Part shown: in pieces, positions 1 through 5,333 of the stretch | Numbering within the stretch: position 1 is the first letter of the stretch | How the letters are laid out: each line of letters begins with the position of its first letter | Assembly (NCBI GenBank): GCA_047618565.1 | Contig: JBLHKW010000234.1 | Coordinates: 1-5,834, forward strand | Origin: JBLHKW01 sp047618565 | GTDB lineage: Bacteria > Planctomycetota > UBA1135 > GCA-002686595 | Length of the DNA: 5,834 bases | Direction: 5' to 3' | Notes under the pieces: generated by a model | What the model saw: only the letters and a program-made list of their open reading frames with translations | Told to the model about the DNA's origin: nothing | The model's database searches: none | Made by a program: the position numbers and the translations under genes

Positions 1-40
1 ATCTCGTCGCCGCCCTGCCCCGCGAATCGAATCTCCTCGC
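1..40. other. Sequence beyond the 3' end of the five-gene unit; no gene seen
   Basis: These bases lie just downstream (minus-strand sense) of the ferredoxin stop codon. On the minus strand a purine-rich GAGGAG (plus positions 33-38) follows the stop and looks like a ribosome binding site, but no ATG, GTG or TTG follows before the window ends. I see no hairpin with a T-run that would serve as a terminator. The operon may continue past the edge. Confidence 0.4.
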
Positions 41-412
41 TCAAGGCTTCAGTGGCTCGATCGGTCCACCTGCGGAACAGTCACGGCCCGTCAGCTCGGC
101 TTCGGGGATTCGCAGGCGTTCCACCGGATGGCCGCCCAGGATGTGACTCTCGATGAGTTCGTCCACGTCGCCCGTGGTGACGCCGCCGTACCAGACTCCC
201 TCGGGGTAGACGACCAGCGTCACACCGCGCGCACATTGATCCAGGCAGTAGGCCTTGTTCGCGCGCACGATGCGCTTCAAGCCGCGGTCGTACAGCTTGC
301 GCTTGAGCTCGGAAGCGACGTCAGCACCGCCCTTGGACGCGCAACAACCCTTGGGGCTCTCGCCGGGACGCTGGTTGATGCACACGAAGATGTGCCGCTG
401 GAACTGGGCCAT
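41..412 (-). CDS. Thioredoxin-fold [2Fe-2S] ferredoxin
   Basis: This 123-residue protein belongs to the thioredoxin-like [2Fe-2S] ferredoxins, small soluble cytoplasmic electron carriers. The cluster cysteines are visible as C11, C24, C56 and C60 (C-x12-C and C-x3-C). This spacing agrees with the Aquifex Fd4 ligands as I remember them (9, 22, 55, 59). C23, beside C24, is an extra cysteine. The stretch LVVYPEGVWY (66-75) is typical of the family, and the tail after about residue 103 is a short extension. The frame runs upstream without a stop, but this ATG is preferred because the conserved domain starts here and GAAAGG lies 6 nt upstream. Only 2 nt separate it from the acyl-CoA dehydrogenase stop, so the two are probably translationally coupled. 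A redox role alongside that flavoenzyme or the divergent OYE protein is inference; the family is also found in unrelated contexts. Confidence 0.93.
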   Translation of the reverse strand: MAQFQRHIFVCINQRPGESPKGCCASKGGADVASELKRKLYDRGLKRIVRANKAYCLDQCARGVTLVVYPEGVWYGGVTTGDVDELIESHILGGHPVERLRIPEAELTGRDCSAGGPIEPLKP

Positions 413-414
413 GG

Positions 415-1596
415 TCAGCCTTTCGATTTTGACTCTGTGGAAGCAGCGCGATCTTCGAAGATCGACTTTGCCAGGATCAGCTTCTGAATCTCGCTCGTTC
501 CCTCGTAGATACGCAGGCTGCGAACCTCGCGGAACAGGCGTTCGACGACCTCTCCGCGGCGCACGCCAAGTCCGCCCAGGTGCTGCACCGCGCGGTCGCA
601 GACCCACGAAGCGGTCTCGGTCGAGAACAGCTTCGCGCGTGCCACCTCGCGCGTGTTCTCGGCACCGGCATCCACCGCTGCAGCAGCCTCGTCGACGAGC
701 AATTCGGACGCTCGCAGGCGCGTGTCCATCTCGGCCACGTCGAAGCGCAGACCCTGGAAGGCCGACAGGGGCCGGCCGAACTGAACCCGTCGGGCCAGGT
801 GGTCGACGGACTCATCCAGGGCCCGGCGTGCGAATCCGCAGGCGGCCGCGGCCACCGAGGTGCGGAACCGGTTCAGGGTGCGCAGGGCCAGCGCAAGCCC
901 GCCGCCGACCTCCCCGAGTCGATGTGCATCGGGCACATGAACGTCGTTGAGGAGCACCTCGCCGATGGGATGGGGCGCGATCACTTCGAAGGGCCTGATC
1001 TCGATTCCGCGCGTCGAGGCCGGCACGTGGAACATCGTGAAGTTGCCACTCAGGTCCTTGTCCGCCGGCGTGCCATCCGTGCGCGCGAGCACGCTGTAGA
1101 AGTCGGCGATGCCCGCGTTGGAGATGAACGTCTTGTGTCCGCGCAGACTCCAGCCCGTGTCGGTCCTGGTCGCGGTCGTCGCGATCTCGCCCAGACTGGA
1201 GCCCGCACCCGGCTCGGTCAGGGCGAACGCGGCCACGGCCTTGCCCTCCACGACGAGGGGCAAGAGCGACCCACGCAGGTCGTCCTGGCCGCCGCATGCG
1301 ACCGGGTAGGACCCGAGACCCTGCATCACGAAGGCCACGTCGAGCAGCCCGGATTCGTAGGCCAGCCGTGCGCGGATGGCACACAGCGCTCGCACCGAGA
1401 CCTCGCCATCGTCCACGAGCCCGTCCGTGCCGGTCCCCGCCCACGACGCGGGCACGCACCAGCCCAGGAAGCCCTCGCGCGCAAGGGCTTCGAGCGCGCG
1501 CGCCACACCCTGCTCGTGATCGACGGCCTCGACCAGGGGAGCCACACCCGCGGCGAAGACGCGCGCACGCTCGGACAGTTTCGCGAGTTGCTTCAC
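415..1596 (-). CDS. Acyl-CoA dehydrogenase family protein
   Basis: This 393-residue protein has the usual acyl-CoA dehydrogenase length and domain order: an N-terminal helical domain (about 1-120), a middle beta domain (about 121-225) and a C-terminal helical domain (about 230-385). The FAD/substrate motif is ALTEPGAGSSLGEIAT (125-140). FGRPLSAFQ (273-281) and QHLGGLG (338-344) are typical C-domain motifs. RIYEGTSEIQ (362-371) contains E365, at the position of the catalytic glutamate of medium- and short-chain enzymes. It should oxidise an acyl-CoA at C2-C3 and pass electrons from FAD, normally to ETF. In the first motif S134 stands where aspartate is common, and the segment after GGLG is RRGEVVER rather than the usual Y-x2-E-x-PVER. 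The start is a GTG that overlaps the hydratase stop as GTGA, a sign of translational coupling. The substrate cannot be read from the sequence. Confidence 0.95.
   Translation of the reverse strand: MKQLAKLSERARVFAAGVAPLVEAVDHEQGVARALEALAREGFLGWCVPASWAGTGTDGLVDDGEVSVRALCAIRARLAYESGLLDVAFVMQGLGSYPVACGGQDDLRGSLLPLVVEGKAVAAFALTEPGAGSSLGEIATTATRTDTGWSLRGHKTFISNAGIADFYSVLARTDGTPADKDLSGNFTMFHVPASTRGIEIRPFEVIAPHPIGEVLLNDVHVPDAHRLGEVGGGLALALRTLNRFRTSVAAAACGFARRALDESVDHLARRVQFGRPLSAFQGLRFDVAEMDTRLRASELLVDEAAAAVDAGAENTREVARAKLFSTETASWVCDRAVQHLGGLGVRRGEVVERLFREVRSLRIYEGTSEIQKLILAKSIFEDRAASTESKSKG
419..424 (-). promoter_or_regulatory. Ribosome binding site of the ferredoxin gene
   Basis: The minus strand reads GAAAGG, 6 nt before the ATG at 412. 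It lies inside the last lysine and glycine codons of the acyl-CoA dehydrogenase. It decides the start, because the reading frame stays open far upstream over the dehydrogenase gene. Confidence 0.6.
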
Positions 1597-2405
1597 TTCG
1601 AGTGGCCCGGGTAGTTGGAGACGAAATCGACCGGGCGCTTCTCCATGAACGACTCGTAGGCCTCACGGTAGTCGGCGTGCTTCATGCACTGGGCCTGCAC
1701 CCATGCCTCCGCTTGCATGGCCGTCGCCAGGTCCATCGATGCCTCGGCGTTGAGCATGCGCTTGGTCATCGCCAGCCCCATGCTCGGGCCCTCGCTCAGA
1801 CGTCGCGCCCAGTCGGCCGCAGTGGCAGCCAGGTCATCCTGGGCGACGACACGGTTGTACAGGCCGATCTCGTAGGCGCGCTGAGCAGTCATCCAGTCGC
1901 CCAGCATCAGGATCTCGGTAGCGTGCCCCATGCCGACGATGCGCGGCAGGAGCCAGGCAGCCCCCATGTCGGCCCCGCACAGGCCGACCTTCGTGAACAG
2001 GAAGGCGATCTTCGCGTTCTCCGATGCCAGGCGCACGTCGCAGGCCGCCGCGATGACAGCCCCGGCACCGCAGGTCGTGCCATTGAGGGCCGCGACGACG
2101 GGCTTCTCGAGCAGGCGGATGTTCTCGATCAGATCGCAGGTCATGCGCGTGAAGGCGCTCAGCTCCGCATCGCTGCGCCCGAACAGGCGGCCGATGATGT
2201 CCTTCACGTCGCCCCCGGAACAGAAGGCGCGACCCGTGCCCGTGACGATCACGGAACGCACCGAATCGCGCTCGCGCAGGGCCACGAAGGTGTCCCGCAG
2301 CTCGGCGTAGGAGTCGAAGGTGAGGGCGTTCAGGCGTTCGGGTCGATCGAGACGGATCGTCGCGACACCGTCCTCTTCAAGGTAGCGAAAGTGTTTCGGA
2401 TTCAT
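1593..2405 (-). CDS. Enoyl-CoA hydratase/isomerase (crotonase) family protein
   Basis: This 270-residue protein is a complete crotonase-fold enzyme that acts on CoA thioesters. RLDRPERLNAL (18-28) is the N-terminal family motif. GRAFCSGGD (58-66) and NGTTCGAGAV (108-117) supply the oxyanion-hole backbone amides, and the C-terminal part from about 190 is the helical trimerisation segment. The two catalytic glutamates of classical hydratase (E144 and E164 in the rat enzyme) are absent: the first position is V117 and the second lies in a FLFTKVGL segment. Instead there is GADMGA with D146, close to where dienoyl-CoA isomerase has its catalytic aspartate. The reaction may therefore be isomerisation, hydration of an unusual enoyl-CoA, or ring hydrolysis. 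The ATG at 2405 has no clear ribosome binding site. The gene lies 43 nt after the RidA-family stop and overlaps the following dehydrogenase by 4 nt. Confidence 0.94.
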   Translation of the reverse strand: MNPKHFRYLEEDGVATIRLDRPERLNALTFDSYAELRDTFVALRERDSVRSVIVTGTGRAFCSGGDVKDIIGRLFGRSDAELSAFTRMTCDLIENIRLLEKPVVAALNGTTCGAGAVIAAACDVRLASENAKIAFLFTKVGLCGADMGAAWLLPRIVGMGHATEILMLGDWMTAQRAYEIGLYNRVVAQDDLAATAADWARRLSEGPSMGLAMTKRMLNAEASMDLATAMQAEAWVQAQCMKHADYREAYESFMEKRPVDFVSNYPGHSK

Positions 2406-2448
2406 GGCGCGCAGGAGCGTGGGAACAATGTGGTTCGGGTCGCGTGGA

Positions 2449-2853
2449 CTATTCGATGGCGGCGGTGGCCTGGATCTCGACCATGGCCCCGTCCTCGACC
2501 AGGCCGGCGACCTGCACCAGTGCCATGGTCGGGTAGGTCGCGCCGACGTGCTCGCGCCAGATCGGGCCCAGACGCTTGACGCTGGCCAGGTAGGCTTGCT
2601 TGTCGGTGACGTAGACGGTCATCTGCACCAGGTGTTCGGGCTTGCCGCCGGCCGCTTCCACGACAGCGACCACGTTCGCCAGGGCGCACTCGAACTGCGC
2701 TGCGAAATCGTCGCCACCGACCAGGTTCTGGTCGGCGTCCCAGGCCACCTGACCGGCGATGAAGACCAGGTCGCGCGCGCCCTGGACCGAGATGCCGTTG
2801 GAATACCCGGAGGCCTTCTTCCAGCCCTCGGGGTGTATGTTGCGAATCAGCAT
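2449..2853 (-). CDS. RidA/YjgF/YER057c/UK114 family protein
   Basis: This 134-residue protein has the usual single-domain Rid length. Visible family features are FIAGQVAWD (31-39), a helix with QFECALANVVAVVEAAGG (53-70), MTVYVTD (78-84) and the C-terminal strand AMVEIQATA (123-131). Rid proteins are trimers; canonical RidA hydrolyses reactive enamine/imine intermediates. Aligned with E. coli RidA, the active-site arginine R105 is replaced by M110 (YPTMALVQV), while E126 matches E120. It is thus probably one of the non-RidA subfamilies, with an unknown or pathway-specific job such as handling an imine or keto-acyl intermediate. An in-frame start at 2955 would overlap the dehydrogenase; the ATG at 2853 fits the family N-terminus and has GGAAAGG 8 nt upstream. 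It sits 49 nt after the SDR gene and 43 nt before the hydratase gene. Confidence 0.92.
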   Translation of the reverse strand: MLIRNIHPEGWKKASGYSNGISVQGARDLVFIAGQVAWDADQNLVGGDDFAAQFECALANVVAVVEAAGGKPEHLVQMTVYVTDKQAYLASVKRLGPIWREHVGATYPTMALVQVAGLVEDGAMVEIQATAAIE

Positions 2854-2861
2854 CCGATCGA

Positions 2862-2868
2862 CCTTTCC
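2862..2868 (-). promoter_or_regulatory. Ribosome binding site of the RidA-family gene
   Basis: The minus strand reads GGAAAGG, 8 nt upstream of the ATG at 2853. It is the best Shine-Dalgarno sequence in the window and favours this start over the in-frame one at 2955, which would give a 34-residue non-conserved extension overlapping the SDR gene. Confidence 0.65.
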
Positions 2869-2897
2869 GTGGCCCAGCGGGCCGCTGTGTGCAGAAA

Positions 2898-2917
2898 CCG
2901 GATCACGGCTGATCCGG
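2898..2917 (-). terminator. Perfect hairpin over the SDR stop codon (processing site or attenuator?)
   Basis: CCGGATCA (2898-2905) and TGATCCGG (2910-2917) form a perfect 8-bp inverted repeat around a 4-nt loop. On the minus-strand transcript the hairpin holds the last four sense codons of the SDR gene and its TGA, and is followed by TTTCTGC. Three T residues are too few for a strong intrinsic terminator. A partial terminator, an RNA-stabilising hairpin or a cleavage boundary between the SDR and RidA-family genes is more likely. The repeat is seen directly; its role is inferred. Confidence 0.4.
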
Positions 2918-3700
2918 AAGTTCGAGTCCCGGAGAGTGTGTACGCGCCGCACCACCGATCAACTCGGTGACGACCCCCGTGCGCCGACCTTGCAGGTGGG
3001 CATGGACAGCCTCGGCCACCTCTTCCGGTGTGACCAGGACGCCGCCCGGGTTCTGCCCTGCCAGGAACTCACGCGCCTGCGGCTCGGACTTGCCGGTCTT
3101 CTCCACGATCCGGGCGATGCTCTCGGTGGTCATCGGCGAGTCGACGTAATGGGGACAGATGACGTTGACCGCCACGCCCTTGCGCAACAACTCGAGAGCG
3201 GCAGCCCGCGAGTAACCGAGCAACGCATGCTTGGACGCGCAGTAGGCTGCCACGTAGGGATAGCCCTCGATCGCCGCGGATGACGCGACCTGCACGATGC
3301 TTCCCGATCCGGCCGCGACCATCTCCGGTAACAGGGCCTGCATGACACGCCGCGCGCCGTCGAAGTTCACACGCATGTGAAGGCCGAAGAGCTCGTCGTC
3401 CGAGGCCGCGAGCGGCGCGCTGACCGCGACGCCGGCGTTGTTCACGAGCCAGCCAATGTGGCCCGCGGCGGCGCGCCCGACGCTCACGGCGCGCTCGATC
3501 GAGAGCGGGTCGGTCACATCGAGACAGATGGCCGTGGCCGCCCCGCCCGCTGCGGCGATACCGTCCGCCACGACCTGGCACTCGTCGAGCTGGCGCGCGG
3601 CGACCAGGACGTGTACCCCACGCTGGCCGAGCAGCGCCGCAACCCGGGCGCCAATTCCGCGGCTCGCGCCTGTAACGAGTGCTACCTTGCCAGATGACAT
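2903..3700 (-). CDS. Short-chain dehydrogenase/reductase (SDR) family oxidoreductase
   Basis: This 265-residue protein is a classical SDR. The Rossmann cofactor motif TGASRGIG is at 10-17, followed by R36 at the end of beta-2 (VAAR), which suggests NADP(H) preference, and CLDVTD (59-64) at beta-3. NNAG (87-90) and the catalytic tetrad N112, S140, Y153 and K157 (YCASK) are all present, so it should be active. It would interconvert a hydroxyl and a keto group. Beside a hydratase and an acyl-CoA dehydrogenase it could be the 3-hydroxyacyl-CoA dehydrogenase of the pathway, although FabG-like or alcohol substrates are equally compatible. The frame continues far upstream, antisense to the divergent gene, but the family N-terminus fits the ATG at 3700. 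No good ribosome binding site is seen. It is the first gene of the minus-strand unit, and its stop codon lies in a perfect hairpin. Confidence 0.94.
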   Translation of the reverse strand: MSSGKVALVTGASRGIGARVAALLGQRGVHVLVAARQLDECQVVADGIAAAGGAATAICLDVTDPLSIERAVSVGRAAAGHIGWLVNNAGVAVSAPLAASDDELFGLHMRVNFDGARRVMQALLPEMVAAGSGSIVQVASSAAIEGYPYVAAYCASKHALLGYSRAAALELLRKGVAVNVICPHYVDSPMTTESIARIVEKTGKSEPQAREFLAGQNPGGVLVTPEEVAEAVHAHLQGRRTGVVTELIGGAARTHSPGLELPDQP

Positions 3701-3719
3701 CCCGGGCAGGTTAGCCTGT

Positions 3720-3759
3720 GGCCCCAGGCCCTTCACTGGATTAATGTCGAGGCCCCAGG
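3720..3759. repeat. Direct repeat GGCCCCAGG flanking the putative promoter core
   Basis: The 9-mer occurs at 3720-3728 and 3751-3759. The 31-bp spacing is close to three helical turns, so both copies face the same side of the DNA. They flank the ATTAAT element, a layout that would suit a regulator bound at two sites. The 9-mer is very GC-rich and could recur by chance here; its reverse complement also occurs at 5210-5218. Confidence 0.3.
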
Positions 3760-3760
3760 A
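3757..3760 (+). promoter_or_regulatory. Probable ribosome binding site of the OYE-family gene
   Basis: AGGA lies 5 nt before the ATG at 3766. It is short but well placed, and it overlaps the second copy of the GGCCCCAGG repeat, so a protein bound there could also affect the start of transcription. Confidence 0.4.
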
Positions 3761-3765
3761 CCCCG

Positions 3766-5223
3766 ATGCCTGAAAAGTACCCCCTGCCCGAAACGCGCTG
3801 GCCGACGCGCTCTGAAGCGCGCCAGAGCCTGCTGTTCGCGCCCATGGGGCTCGGCAGTCTGTCCCTGCGCGCACGCACCTGGGTACCCGCGATGGTGCCC
3901 TGGCGCGCGACCGCGGACGGGCACGTGAACCAGGACGTGCTGGACTGGTACGGCCGCTTCGCGGACGGCAAGCCGGGAGTGATCGTGGTCGAGGCGTCCG
4001 GCATCCGCGACGTGGCCAGCGGACCGCTCCTGCGCGTGGGGCACGACCGCTACATCGATGGCCTGCGCCAGCTGGTCGAGGTGGTGCGCGAGCGATCGGG
4101 CGGTGAAACGCGCCTCCTGATCCAGACCATCGATTTCCTGCCCCTGCGCCGCCGGCCCGAGAAGGCGCGCTACCTGCGCGAGTTCCTGGCCCTCGACGAC
4201 GGGCACCGGGAACGGCTGGCGCCCATGCCAGGCATGCGGGAAGCCGCCCGCGGGGACGAGGATCAGGTGCGCGCGGGGCTGCTCGCCCTGCCGCACGACT
4301 CATTGCTCACGGTCCTCACGCCGCGCGAGGTCGAGGCGCTCGAGTTCGGCGCGCGCGAACGGGTCTCCGACACGCACCTGGCCCATATCGCGCAGCTACC
4401 GCGCACCCTCCCGGGACTCTTCGCTGACGCGGCCGGCCGTGCGCGCGAGGCCGGTTTCGACGGAGTCGAGCTGCACTACGCGCACGCGTACACGATGGCC
4501 TCGTTCCTGTCGCGCCGCAACGAGCGCGAGGACGGCTACGGCGGGTCGCCCGAGAACCGGGTGCGGCTCCCGCTCGAGGTCCTGCGCGCGGTCCGCGAGC
4601 GCGTCGGCACGGACTACACCATCGGCTGTCGCCTGCTCGGCGACGAGGTCATCCCGGACGGAAGCCGCATCGATGACGCGTGTACCTACAGCCTGGCCCT
4701 GGCGCGCGCCGGGATGGACTTCATCTCCGTCTCCAAGGGCGGCAAGTTCGAGGACGCCGCGCAGCCCAAGGTCGGCCACGCGGTCTACCCCTACACCGGC
4801 GAGAGCGGGCACGAATGCATGCCGACCGTCCGCAGCTCGGCGCCCGGACCTTTCGGACGCAACCTGCACCTGGCGAGCGAGATCCGGCAGCGCCTGCGCG
4901 CTGCGGACCTGGAGACGCCCGTCGTCGCGGCTGGTGGACTGTGCACCTTCGAGCAATCCGAGGCCGCCTTGCGAGATGGGCACTGCGACCTGGTCGGGGC
5001 CGCGCGCCAGTCCCTGGCCGATCCGGACTGGTGGCTCAAGATGGAGCTGGGCCGCGGCGCGGAAGTGCGGCGCTGCATCTACACCAATTACTGTGAGGCC
5101 CTGGACCAGCGGCACAAGCAGGTCACCTGCCAGCTCTGGGATCGGGCCGGGGATGCGAGCGATGGCGTCGCCCGGGCCCACGACGGCAAGCGGCGCCTTA
5201 CTGCCCCCCCCTGGGGCCCCTGA
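3766..5223 (+). CDS. NADH:flavin oxidoreductase / old yellow enzyme family protein, divergent
   Basis: This 485-residue protein is a TIM-barrel flavoprotein of the old yellow enzyme/2,4-dienoyl-CoA reductase group, expected to bind FMN and reduce (or form) an activated C=C bond with NAD(P)H. Seen in order: a barrel start at about 22-50 (LLFAPMGLGSLSLRARTWVP), the signature AGFDGVELHYAHAYTM (229-244) with the H237/H240 pair, the family motif DGYGGSPENR (256-265), and the FMN-phosphate motifs AAGGL (388-392) and GAARQSLADPDW (411-422). Three points are odd. The usual Q-x2-H-x-G-R after beta-3 is replaced by IQTIDFLPLRRRP (119-131). About 40-50 extra residues lie before the H-x2-H motif. The iron-sulfur region keeps C437, C443 and C455 but not the second cysteine of C-x2-C. 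No C-terminal FAD/NAD domain follows, unlike the long dienoyl-CoA reductases. Its divergent position suggests a role in the same pathway. Confidence 0.9.
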   Translation: MPEKYPLPETRWPTRSEARQSLLFAPMGLGSLSLRARTWVPAMVPWRATADGHVNQDVLDWYGRFADGKPGVIVVEASGIRDVASGPLLRVGHDRYIDGLRQLVEVVRERSGGETRLLIQTIDFLPLRRRPEKARYLREFLALDDGHRERLAPMPGMREAARGDEDQVRAGLLALPHDSLLTVLTPREVEALEFGARERVSDTHLAHIAQLPRTLPGLFADAAGRAREAGFDGVELHYAHAYTMASFLSRRNEREDGYGGSPENRVRLPLEVLRAVRERVGTDYTIGCRLLGDEVIPDGSRIDDACTYSLALARAGMDFISVSKGGKFEDAAQPKVGHAVYPYTGESGHECMPTVRSSAPGPFGRNLHLASEIRQRLRAADLETPVVAAGGLCTFEQSEAALRDGHCDLVGAARQSLADPDWWLKMELGRGAEVRRCIYTNYCEALDQRHKQVTCQLWDRAGDASDGVARAHDGKRRLTAPPWGP

Positions 5224-5333
5224 GCCGCACCGCGAGAGCGCCCGGCGGACGACCGGGTGGCCGAAAGCAGGCTACTTTTTGGGGAAGAACCTGCCCCCCG
5301 GGGCGTCCCTGGGGCTCAGGCAGCTCAAAAACC
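5224..5333. other. Intergenic region with several short inverted repeats
   Basis: This 110-nt gap lies between the OYE-family gene and the lipoprotein gene. CGCCCGG (5239-5245) can pair with CCGGGTG (5253-5259, one G-T pair). Five T residues follow only at 5276-5280, about 16 nt later, which is not the canonical terminator layout. GCAGG (5267-5271) can pair with CCTGC (5290-5294). The same CCTG, followed by CCCC, can instead pair with GGGG-CT-CAGG (5311-5320). No strong promoter was recognised. The lipoprotein may have its own promoter here or be read through from upstream. Confidence 0.35.

Larger units (their letters stand above)
3701..3765. promoter_or_regulatory. Divergent promoter region between the SDR operon and the OYE-family gene
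   Basis: This 65-bp gap must hold the start signals for both directions. Its only AT-rich spot is ATTAAT (3740-3745), which is its own reverse complement and could act as a -10 element either way: about 20 nt before the plus-strand ATG and 39 nt before the minus-strand ATG. I see no convincing -35 hexamer. CAGG-TTAG-CCTG (3707-3718) is a small inverted repeat. The two copies of GGCCCCAGG are listed separately. Such a compact arrangement would allow joint regulation of the two transcripts. Confidence 0.5.

Noticed and set aside
41..607. Longer version of the ferredoxin with a 65-residue N-terminal extension
   Set aside because: The extension is the dehydrogenase C-terminus read in another frame (arginine/proline-rich). 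The family N-terminus and a ribosome binding site fit the ATG at 412.
255..2579. Several long plus-strand open frames across the ferredoxin, dehydrogenase and hydratase genes
   Set aside because: All are antisense to well-recognised minus-strand proteins and show no motif; long spurious frames are expected at this GC content.
2854..2955. N-terminal extension of the RidA-family protein starting at 2955
   Set aside because: It would overlap the SDR gene by 53 nt, has no family similarity, and the ATG at 2853 has a good Shine-Dalgarno.
3701..4303. Upstream extension of the SDR frame (about 200 residues)
   Set aside because: It is antisense to the OYE-family gene, rich in Arg/Pro/Ala as expected of a GC-rich shadow frame, and the Rossmann motif begins right after the ATG at 3700.
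5239..5280. Intrinsic terminator after the OYE-family gene
   Set aside because: The stem (5239-5245/5253-5259) is 16 nt away from the T-run at 5276-5280, so the required stem-plus-immediate-T layout is missing.
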